Shown: positions 6,663-15,542, counted from the stretch's first letter. The stretch: DNA of 17,708 bases from an uncultured Porphyromonadaceae bacterium (GCA_900548705.1 URLF01000055.1:1-17708); one strand, 5' to 3'. The notes: generated by a model not told the origin, from the sequence alone. A program made the numbers and translations.

Positions 6663-7457
6663 ATGATCATATATTTCACCGGCACAGGCAACTCGCGCCT
6701 TGTGGCCGAAAAGCTCCATCAACATTATTTCCCGGAAGACCGGGAGGGGAAGAAACTCTACTCGCTCGACGGCGACAGGCTGCTCCATCCGGGGCGGCAG
6801 CTGCTTGAGTGCGCCGACAACCAGCTTGTCATATGGGTCTTCCCGGTCTACAGCTGGGGAATGCCACCCGTGGTGCTACGCTTCATAGACAAGGTGAGGT
6901 TCAAGGGAGCCGAGAGGGCACGCCACTATATGGTCTGCACCTGCGGCGACGATGTGGGACGCACCGACGACCAGTGGCGACACCACCTCGGCCGTCGCGG
7001 CTGGACTCCACGCGGAGCATTCTCCGTCACTATGCCCAACACCTATGTCTGTATGAAAGGATTCGATGTGGACACCCCTGACATCGAGGCGGGTAAACTC
7101 GCCGCCATGCCCGGGCGCATCGAGGAGATATGCCGCGCAATCGACCGAGGGTTCGCCGACAGCGACCTCATCCGGGGAAGCTGGGCATGGTGGAAAACCA
7201 ATCTCGTCTACGGGCTGTTCAGGGCGTTCAAGATGTCGCCGTTCCCCTTCCGGGCCGACCCCGACCGCTGCACCTCCTGCGGCCTCTGCGCCCGCGACTG
7301 TCCGATGCTCAACATAAAGATGAAAGACCGCCATCCCGAGTGGGGCCCGGCGTGCGCTATGTGTCTGCGCTGCTACCACCACTGTCCGGTCAACGCCATC
7401 GCATACGGCAAGGAGACCGCCGGAAAGGGACAATACCGTCCGCCGCTGGATTTCTAA
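6663..7457 (+). CDS. EFR1-type flavodoxin and bis-4Fe-4S ferredoxin fusion protein
   Basis: A 264-residue putative electron-transfer protein. The N-terminal flavodoxin-like domain (about residues 1-165) starts with the FMN phosphate-binding loop FTGTGNSR (5-12) and contains FPVYSWGMP (60-68). The C-terminal domain has two classical 4Fe-4S motifs: CxxCxxCxxxCP at 203-214 (CTSCGLCARDCP) and again at 231-242 (CAMCLRCYHHCP). This layout and length fit the EFR1 family of gut anaerobes. It should be cytoplasmic; redox partners are unknown. The ATG is 4 bases after the DUF2027/Smr stop, implying translational coupling or at least a shared transcript, though the functional connection is obscure. All eight cluster cysteines are intact. 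Confidence 0.9.
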   Translation: MIIYFTGTGNSRLVAEKLHQHYFPEDREGKKLYSLDGDRLLHPGRQLLECADNQLVIWVFPVYSWGMPPVVLRFIDKVRFKGAERARHYMVCTCGDDVGRTDDQWRHHLGRRGWTPRGAFSVTMPNTYVCMKGFDVDTPDIEAGKLAAMPGRIEEICRAIDRGFADSDLIRGSWAWWKTNLVYGLFRAFKMSPFPFRADPDRCTSCGLCARDCPMLNIKMKDRHPEWGPACAMCLRCYHHCPVNAIAYGKETAGKGQYRPPLDF

Positions 7458-7529
7458 TCCTCTCCCATCTCATTGAGGGCCAACCCCTCACGATTTGTTA
7501 TTAATAAAATTTAACATCATAATGCCATC

Positions 7530-7560
7530 AAAATACAGTATCTTTGCAATACTGTATTTT
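7530..7560 (+). promoter_or_regulatory. Alpha-amylase promoter -7 element inside a 12-bp inverted repeat
   Basis: AAAATACAGTAT (7530-7541) and ATACTGTATTTT (7549-7560) are perfect reverse complements around CTTTGCA. The -7 element TATCTTTG (7539-7546) overlaps the left arm and loop, and the expected transcript start falls in the right arm. No good TTTG is found at the -33 position. This arrangement suits a repressor or activator operator, or a 5'-end hairpin. The remainder of 7458-7600 holds nothing else recognisable. Confidence 0.7.
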
Positions 7561-7600
7561 CGTATATCTTACCATCATCTAATTCCAATCACCACTGCAA

Positions 7601-9841
7601 ATGAAATTCTTTACCAAAGCTGCGATGGGGCTGTTTATGACCGCTTCAATGTCATTCAGCGCCAACGCTGTAGGATGGCCGGCAGACTATGAGGGCGTGA
7701 TGCTCCAGGGTTTCTACTGGGATTCCTACTCCGACACCAAATGGACCAATCTCGAAAACCAGGCCGACGAGCTCAGCCGGTATTTCAAGCTTATCTGGGT
7801 ACCTAACAGCGGTTACTGCGGAGGCAGCAACAACATGGGCTACATGCCTATCTACTGGTTCACCAACCACAACTCATCTTTCGGCACCGAGGCGCAGCTC
7901 ATATCGATGATAAACACCTACAAGCAGAAAGGCACCGGCATCATCGCCGATGTGGTAATCAACCACCGCAACGGCCGCACAAACTGGACTGACTTCCCCT
8001 CCGAGGAATGGAACGGCCAGACCTGGTTCATCGGCCCGGAAGGCATATGCCGCAACGATGAGGTGGCCAACGCATCCGGACAGGCAAAGCCCACCGGCAA
8101 CTACGACACCGGCGAGAACTTCGACGGTGCACGCGACCTCGACCACACCAACGCAAACGTGCAGAACAACTGCAAGAACTATTGCAAGGCCCTGCTGGAG
8201 AAATACGGCTACACCGGTTTCCGCTACGATATGGTGAAGGGCTACAGCGGCCAATACAACAAAATCTACAACCAGTACTCCAAGCCGACATTCTCGGTAG
8301 GTGAATACTGGGATGGCAGCTATGACGCGGTGGCCGCGTGGATCGAGGCCACCGGAAAGGAATCAGCCGCCTTCGACTTCCCCTGCAAATACGCCATCAA
8401 CAAGGCGTTCGCCGAAAATGACATGACCCAGCTTGTATGGAAAGCCAACGGCATCACCGACCAGCCCGCAGGCATGATACACTTCGGCTACAGCCAGTAT
8501 GCGGTGACATTCGTCGACAACCACGACACATACCGCGACGGCTCCAAGTTCAACGGCAACGTGGTGGCAGCCAACGCCTTCATCCTTATGAGCCCTGGCA
8601 CCCCCTGTGTCTTCCTCCCCCACTACAAGGCAAACAAGGCAGCAATCCAGACCCTCATCAACATCCGCAACGCTGTCGGCATCCACAACAACTCCGCTGT
8701 CAAGGTGCTGAAATCCACACGTGACTGCTATATGGCCGAAGTGACCGGCAAAAACGGCAAAGCCGTGGTGAAAATCGGGTCATCTATGGATTCACCTGCC
8801 GGCTACACCAACAGCGACATCAAAGCCTCCGGCACCGACTATTGCGTCTGGACAAAAACCGAAGTCCAGGGTGGCGGTGGCGGCGGCCAGACCACAACCG
8901 GTCCTTCCAGCCTTTACCTCATGGGCAACCTCGCGCAAGGCTCATGGCAGACCAACGTAGGTGTGACCATGACCAAGAACGGCAACAAGTTCACCGCCGA
9001 CAATGTGGAACTTGTGGCTGCCACCGGCGAGACCAAGGCGTTCTTCCCCTTCGTTACCGCCCTCGGTTCTACCGGAGCTTCCACTGAATGGGATGCCGTA
9101 ATCAACGCAAGCGACCGCTACGGCGCGACCTCAAAAGATGCAACCGTGTCGGTAGGCGGCTCGGCCCCGATGAAGATGTTTGTCGCCGGTGTCGACGCGT
9201 CATCGGCCTACTCATGGGGAATCGAACCCGGCACCTACTCCATCACTGCCGATTTCGACAACATGACCGTTAGCGTGGCTCCCGCCGGACAAGGTGGTGG
9301 CGGCAGCACTGTTGACGCTCCCTCGCAGCTCTATATCCTGGGCAATCTCGAAGGAGCGAGCTGGGTGACCAGCCAGGGTGTCACGATGACCAAGAGCGGC
9401 GACACCTTCGTGGCCAAGAATGTGACCCTCGTCGCTCCCGAAGACTCGAAAGACGGCTCAGCCTACTTCACCTTCGTGACCGCACTCGGAGCCGACTGGG
9501 ATGTCGTGAACAACGGCGGAGACCGTTATGGCGCACCCTCCAAGGATCTGCTCCTGGCCGTAGGCGCCGAAGGCCCGATGAAGAAATACACCCTGAATGT
9601 CGACGCGTCGGCGGCCCAGTCATGGAAGATTACCGCCGGGACATATGACATCACCGCCGACTTCGCCAAGATGACCGTCAAGGCCACCTCCTCACAGAGC
9701 GGCGTGGATGCCGTCGAGGCTTCCGGCGAAGAAGTCGCTCCGGTCTACTACAACCTCCAGGGTGTACGCGTTGAGAATCCCGCCGCCGGACTCTACATCG
9801 TCGTGCGCGGCTCGAAGGTCACCAAGGAATATGTCCGCTGA
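7601..9841 (+). CDS. Secreted GH13 alpha-amylase with two C-terminal binding-like repeats
   Basis: A 746-residue exported starch-degrading enzyme that would cut internal alpha-1,4 links. Signal peptide about residues 1-23 (MKFFTKAAMGLFMTASMSFSA then NA). The GH13 barrel (about 27-370) has all four conserved regions: DVVINHR (117-123), GFRYDMVKG with nucleophile D210, FSVGEYWD with acid/base E235, and FVDNHD with D306. Domain C ends near 420. Two homologous modules follow after glycine linkers (GGGGGG at 424-429, GGGG at 565-568): about 434-561 and 573-696. Both share LYxxGNL, GVTMTK, PF/TFVTALG, DRYGA.SKD and GTY.ITADF.MTV, recalling the starch-binding modules of SusE/SusF-like proteins. The tail YYNLQGVRVENPAAGLYIVV (716-735) resembles a C-terminal secretion/sorting domain. 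No SusC/D partner is nearby. Regulation probably acts at the inverted repeat over its promoter. Confidence 0.93.
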   Translation: MKFFTKAAMGLFMTASMSFSANAVGWPADYEGVMLQGFYWDSYSDTKWTNLENQADELSRYFKLIWVPNSGYCGGSNNMGYMPIYWFTNHNSSFGTEAQLISMINTYKQKGTGIIADVVINHRNGRTNWTDFPSEEWNGQTWFIGPEGICRNDEVANASGQAKPTGNYDTGENFDGARDLDHTNANVQNNCKNYCKALLEKYGYTGFRYDMVKGYSGQYNKIYNQYSKPTFSVGEYWDGSYDAVAAWIEATGKESAAFDFPCKYAINKAFAENDMTQLVWKANGITDQPAGMIHFGYSQYAVTFVDNHDTYRDGSKFNGNVVAANAFILMSPGTPCVFLPHYKANKAAIQTLINIRNAVGIHNNSAVKVLKSTRDCYMAEVTGKNGKAVVKIGSSMDSPAGYTNSDIKASGTDYCVWTKTEVQGGGGGGQTTTGPSSLYLMGNLAQGSWQTNVGVTMTKNGNKFTADNVELVAATGETKAFFPFVTALGSTGASTEWDAVINASDRYGATSKDATVSVGGSAPMKMFVAGVDASSAYSWGIEPGTYSITADFDNMTVSVAPAGQGGGGSTVDAPSQLYILGNLEGASWVTSQGVTMTKSGDTFVAKNVTLVAPEDSKDGSAYFTFVTALGADWDVVNNGGDRYGAPSKDLLLAVGAEGPMKKYTLNVDASAAQSWKITAGTYDITADFAKMTVKATSSQSGVDAVEASGEEVAPVYYNLQGVRVENPAAGLYIVVRGSKVTKEYVR

Positions 9842-9872
9842 CCCTGTGGCATAAACCTGATTGAAAAAACAG

Positions 9873-9907
9873 AAAATCGGATGGTTTCGCGCCATCCGAT
9901 TTTTTTT
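9873..9907 (+). terminator. Intrinsic terminator of the alpha-amylase gene
   Basis: AAAATCGGATGG (9873-9884) pairs with CCATCCGATTTT (9892-9903) around TTTCGCG, continuing into a T-run to 9907. It lies 31 bases after the amylase stop. The loop contains the presumed -33 element of the next promoter. Confidence 0.9.
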
Positions 9908-9917
9908 CGTAGCTTTG
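9886..9917 (+). promoter_or_regulatory. Promoter of the AddA-type helicase, overlapping the terminator
   Basis: The -7 element TAGCTTTG (9910-9917) is a perfect TAnnTTTG. Exactly 20 bases upstream, TTCG (9886-9889) matches three of four bases of the -33 TTTG and lies in the loop of the preceding terminator. The predicted leader to the GTG start at 9959 is about 35-40 bases. Confidence 0.6.
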
Positions 9918-9958
9918 TAATCGGAATCCATATATCTTGACCCCCTAAACGAAAGGCA

Positions 9959-12900
9959 GTGCTTCAGATTCAGAAAGCTTCGGCGGGGTCGGGCAAGACA
10001 TTCGCCCTGACACGCCAGTACATAACCATGCTCCTCGGCCAACGTGACGAGTCGGGCCGTTTCCGGCTCTACACCGGCAGCGACTACGGGTTCCTAAAGC
10101 CCAAAGCCCATGGCCGGATTCTCGCCATCACCTTCACCAACAAGGCCACCCAGGAGATGACCACCCGTATCATCAAGGAACTGAGCCTGCTGAGCGACAA
10201 CGAGGGGCGCGGAAGCGGGCATCTGGAGTATCTGACCAAGCTCTACGGCGCAGACCCCCACAGGATTTCGGAGGCAGCCCGTCGTGCGCTGGCCGACCTG
10301 CTTTTCAATTTCTCATGGTTCAATGTCTCGACAATCGACTCATTCTTCCAGAATGTGCTGCGCATATTCACCCGTGAGCTTGACCTCCCCGAGACTTTCA
10401 GCCTTGAAATCGACGACCGCTACCCCGTGGCGGTAGCCATCGGCGAGATGCTCGCGTCGATAAACCTCCCGGCGGCGACACAAGACAAAGAGACCGCCAC
10501 CCGTTCCCGGCGTCTCAAGAGCTGGCTCAGGAGCTATATGGACTCCCTCATCGAGGATGGCTCCAACGCCAACCTCCTCGCGCGGTCGTCGAGAATCAAC
10601 CGTGCCCTGACCTCCACCATCGCCTCGCTGCGCGGGGAATCATTCAAGACCAACAGCCGCCAGATTCTCGGCTATCTCTCCGACCCCGACTGTATCGGGC
10701 GTTTCGTCAGAGGACTTTCCGGCTCGTTGACCCGGCTGAAAGACAGTGTGGTCGACGCGGCGGCGGCATTCATGAGCCTGGAGGAGGCTGAATGGCTCCC
10801 CAAGGGGCTGCGCGATGACTACCTCGGCAAATGGGCGGTAGGGGATTTCTCATTCTCCCCCTTCGGCGGAAGCGGGCGCAACACCCTCCCCAACGCCATA
10901 CAGCCCGAGGGTAAACGCCACAACAAGCTACCCAAAGGGGCCGTATGGAGCGACGACATCGACAACCTCCTGATAAGGGTGCTGCGCCTTGGGCTGAGCT
11001 ATTTCGAGAATGAACAGTTCCATACCCTCCTGCGCCGCCAGATTTACCTGTTGGGGCTTTTCTCCGAAGCCTGCCGCCATATCGAGGAGTATTGCCGCGA
11101 AAACGAAGCATTCCTCCTTGGCGACACGAACTCATTGCTGCGCAATGTGATATGCGAGGCGGAAGCCCCCTTCGTCTACGAGCGCATCGGTTACATGATC
11201 AACCACTTCCTCATCGACGAGTTCCAGGACACATCGGAGATGCAATGGGACAACCTGCGCCCGCTGGTGATGGAGAGCCTTTCACGCGACAAGGACAACC
11301 TCATCATCGGTGACGAGAAGCAATGTATCTACCGGTTCCGCAACTCCAACCCCGAACTGCTCGGCCACAAGGTGGAGACCTCGGTCACCGACCGTTTCGG
11401 ACAGGACAAGGTAAACATCGGCGGCATTTCGATAGACCAAAACACCAACTGGCGCAGCTCGCGGGAGGTGGTGATGTTCAACAACTCCCTCTTCGCCTGC
11501 CTTTCACGGCTCGCCGACCGGGGCATGGCCATCCCCATCGCCACACCTACCTATTCCGGACTCATCCAGCAGGTAGCCCCGAAAAACCTCGACTTCCACG
11601 GGTTTGTCAAAATCATCTTCGGGCCTGAAAAGGATGCCGTGGCCGACGCGCAGTCCGAGACCACCCCTGATGGGATACCCGCCAAAGGGGTCTCTGTCTG
11701 GAGCGAGGATGACATCCTGCGCCATCTCGGCCGGGAGATAGACCGTCAGCTATCCGCAGGCTACCATCCGCGCGACATCGCCGTGCTGGTGCGCACCCAC
11801 GCCCAGGGGCAGGCGGTAATCTCATACCTCCTCGACCTGATGCGCGACAGCCAGTGGCGTCACGGCCATATCGACATCATATCATCCGACGCGCTGGAAA
11901 TCTCCACCTCCCCGGCGGTGCAGCTCGTAATCGGCATACTGCGCCTGACAACCACCCCGCAATATGTGGTAGACACCACCTGCACCCCTGAAAACGGCCA
12001 GCCGGTGATGAAGCCCAACCCCGAATTTCTCCGCAACCGCCTCATCCACCGCTATGAGCTGTCGGTATTCGACGAGACGGAGGTAACCGACACCGACGGT
12101 CTGCCGGTCATCGGCGAGGATGGCGAGCCAATACGCCGCCGGCTGACTCCGGAGGAGGCATTGATGAAGGCTGTCGCCGCGACAGCCCCCCTACCGGGCG
12201 AACCCAACCCCGACCCTCTCCAGGAACAGCTCGACAACGAATCGGCCAAGGCAGGTGACATGGATTGTCCGAGCCTGCTGGCCATCACCGAACGAATCAT
12301 CCGCGACTATGTGCCGCGTGAGTCACGACGCGGCGAGGCCGCGTTCCTGGCCGCGTTCCAAGACCTTGTGGCGGAATGTGAGGAACGTGGCGACTCCGAT
12401 GTCGAGAGCTTCCTGAAATGGTGGGACAGCCGGGGGCGTTACGCCACCCTCCCAGCCCCCGAAGGCATGGACGCGATAAATGTGATGACCGTCCATCAGT
12501 CAAAGGGACTTGAATTCGGATGTGTCCATATCCCATTCTGCTCCAACGCCTTGGTGAAATATGACGGGGAGGACTGGTACCGGCTCGACCGGGAAGGGTT
12601 CCCCGGCATAGACCCGGAGGATGTCCCACCCTTCCTGCCGTTGAAAAACCGGGCGTCAAACGCGAAGATTCCCATGCTCGCCCCGCAGACTGAACGTTAC
12701 GCCCAGATGCAGATGGTCGACGGCCTGAATGTCGCCTATGTGGCATTCACCCGTGCGGTCAGCGAACTGACAGTGTATGCCGACCCTGCCGCCGGGCGCG
12801 GCGAGACATTCGCGACCCTGCTGCTCGAGGCTTGTCGCAGCCTGCATACCCAGGCCCTCTCCTCCTACGGGCTGTCTGATGAGGAATCGCGGTGGGTGCT

Positions 12901-13639
12901 TCCTCTTGTTCCCCTCCTCTCGGAAACTCCGGAGGGTGAGACCCTCCTGACCCTCGGGGAACCAACCGCTCCCCTCTCCTGCAACACCGAAACAAAAAAC
13001 GCCGCCCGACCTGAGATGCCGGGAGGCTCACAGGCGGGCGGAAACTTGAAAAAAGAAAACGATACGATTTTTTATGCCGGGGATTCTGAAAGGCCCGCGT
13101 CATTCGATGTCGAGATTCCATATGACACAATCATGGATGAATACCGGGTCGAACGCCCGCCGGAGATGATTCTCCCCGACGATGTGGAGCAGCAGGGGGT
13201 ATTCGACATCAATGACGAGCGTCATCTGGGCAACTTCCTCCATGACGCCCTGTCAAGGGTGCGCCATCTCGACGACCTCCCGCTGGCTATGGAACGCGCC
13301 GCCTACCGCAGGGCTATTCCCCGACACGACTGGGAGCCTTACCTCGAACGCCTGACCCGTGCGCTGGGCGACCCGCGCGTGCGTCCCTGGTTCGAGGACT
13401 ACACCATGCTGATGAACGAAAGACCGCTCACAGCCCCCGAGGGGTTACGCCGTCCCGACCGCGTAGTGGTGATGCCGTCGGGCGAGATGGTCGTGATCGA
13501 CTACAAGTTCGGACAACCGAGGAAGAAATACCGCGACCAGGTCAGGAGCTACATGGGGTTGCTCCACCAATGCGGCTATTCCCGTCTGAAAGGATTCCTT
13601 TTCCACCCCCTGGCCGGGGAACTGATTCCTGTCGACTAA
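9959..13639 (+). CDS. addA: UvrD/RecB-like helicase-nuclease, AddA type
   Basis: A 1226-residue ATP-dependent DNA helicase and exonuclease, expected to process double-strand breaks for recombination as part of an AddAB-like complex. Superfamily 1 motifs in order: Walker A ASAGSGKT (7-14), Ia ITFTNKATQEM (57-67), II LIDEFQDTSEMQW (418-430), III IIGDEKQCIYRFRNSNP (449-465), IV NWRSS (497-501), V VMTVHQSKGLEF (842-853), VI VAYVAFTRAVSEL (925-937). The C-terminal PD-(D/E)XK nuclease core is intact: H1095 in GNFLHDALS, D1167, VVIDYKFG (D1181, K1183) and YRDQVRSY (1191-1198). The start is GTG at 9959, chosen because Bacteroidetes relatives begin a few residues before ASAGSGKTF. No addB partner adjoins it: the upstream gene is an amylase and the downstream gene is convergent. 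The stop overlaps the transporter stop. The symbol is assigned by architecture only. Confidence 0.9.
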   Translation: MLQIQKASAGSGKTFALTRQYITMLLGQRDESGRFRLYTGSDYGFLKPKAHGRILAITFTNKATQEMTTRIIKELSLLSDNEGRGSGHLEYLTKLYGADPHRISEAARRALADLLFNFSWFNVSTIDSFFQNVLRIFTRELDLPETFSLEIDDRYPVAVAIGEMLASINLPAATQDKETATRSRRLKSWLRSYMDSLIEDGSNANLLARSSRINRALTSTIASLRGESFKTNSRQILGYLSDPDCIGRFVRGLSGSLTRLKDSVVDAAAAFMSLEEAEWLPKGLRDDYLGKWAVGDFSFSPFGGSGRNTLPNAIQPEGKRHNKLPKGAVWSDDIDNLLIRVLRLGLSYFENEQFHTLLRRQIYLLGLFSEACRHIEEYCRENEAFLLGDTNSLLRNVICEAEAPFVYERIGYMINHFLIDEFQDTSEMQWDNLRPLVMESLSRDKDNLIIGDEKQCIYRFRNSNPELLGHKVETSVTDRFGQDKVNIGGISIDQNTNWRSSREVVMFNNSLFACLSRLADRGMAIPIATPTYSGLIQQVAPKNLDFHGFVKIIFGPEKDAVADAQSETTPDGIPAKGVSVWSEDDILRHLGREIDRQLSAGYHPRDIAVLVRTHAQGQAVISYLLDLMRDSQWRHGHIDIISSDALEISTSPAVQLVIGILRLTTTPQYVVDTTCTPENGQPVMKPNPEFLRNRLIHRYELSVFDETEVTDTDGLPVIGEDGEPIRRRLTPEEALMKAVAATAPLPGEPNPDPLQEQLDNESAKAGDMDCPSLLAITERIIRDYVPRESRRGEAAFLAAFQDLVAECEERGDSDVESFLKWWDSRGRYATLPAPEGMDAINVMTVHQSKGLEFGCVHIPFCSNALVKYDGEDWYRLDREGFPGIDPEDVPPFLPLKNRASNAKIPMLAPQTERYAQMQMVDGLNVAYVAFTRAVSELTVYADPAAGRGETFATLLLEACRSLHTQALSSYGLSDEESRWVLPLVPLLSETPEGETLLTLGEPTAPLSCNTETKNAARPEMPGGSQAGGNLKKENDTIFYAGDSERPASFDVEIPYDTIMDEYRVERPPEMILPDDVEQQGVFDINDERHLGNFLHDALSRVRHLDDLPLAMERAAYRRAIPRHDWEPYLERLTRALGDPRVRPWFEDYTMLMNERPLTAPEGLRRPDRVVVMPSGEMVVIDYKFGQPRKKYRDQVRSYMGLLHQCGYSRLKGFLFHPLAGELIPVD

Positions 13640-15336
13640 CTGAGCAGCAGCACTATCACAACGCCCCACAGAATCAGCAGTATGTTTCCGATGGCGTAAG
13701 TGACGGTGTAGCCCATCGCCGGGATTGTGCTGCCGATTGAATCTTGTATCGCACCCAGCGAGGCTGTGGTGGTACGGCTTCCGGCGCAGCAGCCGAGGTT
13801 GATGGCGGCAGGGAACTTGAATATCTTGTGGCCGATTATCACGCCGAGAATCAGAGGGATGGAGGTGGCCAGCACACCCATGAGGAACAGCACGAAGCCA
13901 ACCTCTTTCAGTCCGGTGACAAATGACGGGCCGGAAGTAATGCCGATGACGGCGATGAACATATTCAGGCCGAGGTTATTCATCAGCCATACCGAGGAGC
14001 GCGGGATGCGTCCGAAAGTCGGGTGCTTCGACCTCAACCATCCCAGGCAGAGACCCGCAATCAACGCGCCTCCACTGACGCTCAAGCTGATAGGCACATT
14101 GCCGATATGGATGGCGAGAGCGCCGAGCAGACCGCCGAGGAAGATACCGATACCGACAAACACAAGGTCGGTCTTGGTTGACTTGCGGTCGGCGTAACCC
14201 AGCAACGGAGCGGCGGCCGAGACCTCACGGGTAAGTCCGACGATAGTCAGTATGTCGCCACGCTGCACCTTCACCTGGGCAAGCACGGGGATATCGACAC
14301 CGCTTCGCGAGATGCTCTTTATCGAGACCCCATACATCCATTTCATCATCCTGAGCTGGTCGACAGTCTTTCCGGCGACATCCTTTGAGGAGATTGTCAC
14401 CTGCAGCTCCTCGGCGGGGAAATCGAGAATCTCGGAGTCATTGACCTCCGGACCGATCCAGCTTTCATCGCCGATGATGAACTCACGTCGTCCGCTCAAC
14501 ACAATCTCGTCGCCTGACGATATCTTCATGTCAGGTGTGGGATCGGCAATCTTCCCTGCGGAACGAACCCGCTCAACAAAGAGACGTCTCCCCTCCTTGG
14601 CCAGGTATTCCTCGATTTCGGCCACACTCTTGGGAGTGGAGAAGAAATCAGCCGTGGCCTTGTATGCCCTGAACGCAACCGGACGGAGCGCCTTTATATA
14701 GTTGGGGTCGGTGTTGGACGAACCCTGGCTGAGCTGTTTCTCAAGCTCGACAGTCTCGGCCCTCACCTTCTTTATACCCCCCAGCAGCCATGGGCCGAGG
14801 TTGGCAAGCAGATAGGCCGACCCGATGGTACCGAACACATAGGTCACCGCGTAGCAGACGGGAATGATGCTTATCCAGGCCTGTTTGTCGGCCGCAGATG
14901 CCGAAACGGTCTCAAGCGTGTCGGTGCCGACACCGATGGCAGCCGACATCGTCTGCGCGCCGGCGAGAAGACCGATGGCCTCACCTATATTATAGCCCAT
15001 GCAGAGACAGATGCCCCATGTCACCAGGAGACACAACACACAGACCACCACCGCGAACAACACCTGCTTGAGCCCATCACCTTTCAATGCCGAGAAAAAC
15101 TGCGGTCCGACACTGTAACCGATCGAGAAGAGGAACAGCAGGAAAAACACATCTTTCAGCGGGCCAGGAATCGGAATGTCAAGCTGACCGACAAGCACAC
15201 CCACGAGCAGCACCGAGGTCACGGTGCCGAGCGAGAACGCCTTGTATTTCAGCTGTCCCACAAAAAAACCTATACCTATGGTCAGAAAGACCGCCAACGC
15301 GGGGTTGTCCCTTAACACTTCGACAATCCAGTTCAT
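13636..15336 (-). CDS. AspT/YidE-type putative antiporter with two TrkA-C domains
   Basis: A 566-residue inner-membrane transporter of the aspartate:alanine exchanger superfamily. Two membrane halves (about residues 10-190 and 388-566, each with five or six hydrophobic segments) flank two cytoplasmic TrkA-C domains (about 210-292 and 304-380; ISSGDEIVLSGRR, VQRGDILTIVGLTRE). The conserved pore-type motifs GAQTMSAAIGVGTDTLE (126-142) and GCCAGSRTTTASLGAI (515-530) occur in equivalent places of the halves. Members exchange amino acids or dicarboxylates; AspT swaps aspartate for alanine and so extrudes acid. It is divergent from gadB and glutaminase, so glutamate/GABA exchange is a reasonable inference, but the usual GadC belongs to a different (APC) family. 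The ATG at 15336 fits. The stop overlaps the helicase stop on the other strand by two bases, with no terminator between. A consensus promoter lies at 15511-15542. Confidence 0.88.
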   Translation of the reverse strand: MNWIVEVLRDNPALAVFLTIGIGFFVGQLKYKAFSLGTVTSVLLVGVLVGQLDIPIPGPLKDVFFLLFLFSIGYSVGPQFFSALKGDGLKQVLFAVVVCVLCLLVTWGICLCMGYNIGEAIGLLAGAQTMSAAIGVGTDTLETVSASAADKQAWISIIPVCYAVTYVFGTIGSAYLLANLGPWLLGGIKKVRAETVELEKQLSQGSSNTDPNYIKALRPVAFRAYKATADFFSTPKSVAEIEEYLAKEGRRLFVERVRSAGKIADPTPDMKISSGDEIVLSGRREFIIGDESWIGPEVNDSEILDFPAEELQVTISSKDVAGKTVDQLRMMKWMYGVSIKSISRSGVDIPVLAQVKVQRGDILTIVGLTREVSAAAPLLGYADRKSTKTDLVFVGIGIFLGGLLGALAIHIGNVPISLSVSGGALIAGLCLGWLRSKHPTFGRIPRSSVWLMNNLGLNMFIAVIGITSGPSFVTGLKEVGFVLFLMGVLATSIPLILGVIIGHKIFKFPAAINLGCCAGSRTTTASLGAIQDSIGSTIPAMGYTVTYAIGNILLILWGVVIVLLLS

Positions 15337-15375
15337 TCCTGAATAATATTTTTTGTTTGTAAATTATTTTGTGTC

Positions 15376-15389
15376 TGTGACAAATCACA
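15376..15389. promoter_or_regulatory. TGTGA-4-TCACA palindrome in the gad intergenic region
   Basis: TGTGACAAATCACA has perfect 5-base arms around CAAA. The half-site TGTGA also appears in TTTGTGA at 15428-15434, 15570-15576 and 15589-15595, and TCACA at 15553-15557. The arms recall CRP/FNR-type half-sites, but the spacing (4, not 6) differs from the E. coli site. It would lie in the antiporter leader. Confidence 0.35.
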
Positions 15390-15510
15390 CAGGCCGACAC
15401 CTCTATAACATCTCCCGGTGAAATATGTTTGTGATAGCGACATTATGACCAGATTATCCCCTTTTCAGAAGATTCCAGGGTAAAAAACTCCATTTTTTCA
15501 CTATCCTCCG

Positions 15511-15542
15511 CAAAAATACTCAAAGCTTTATCCTGACTCAAA
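15511..15542 (-). promoter_or_regulatory. Consensus promoter for the AspT-type antiporter
   Basis: Read on the minus strand, TTTG (15539-15542) and TATTTTTG (15511-15518) are perfect -33 and -7 elements with 20 bases between. The leader to the antiporter ATG would be about 165-170 bases. No equally good plus-strand promoter for gadB is seen in 15337-15704; TATGTTTG at 15424-15431 is a perfect -7 match but lacks a -33. Confidence 0.65.

Noticed and set aside
15424..15431. gadB promoter TATGTTTG
   Set aside because: Perfect -7 match but no -33 element 20 bases upstream, and it would give a leader of nearly 270 bases.
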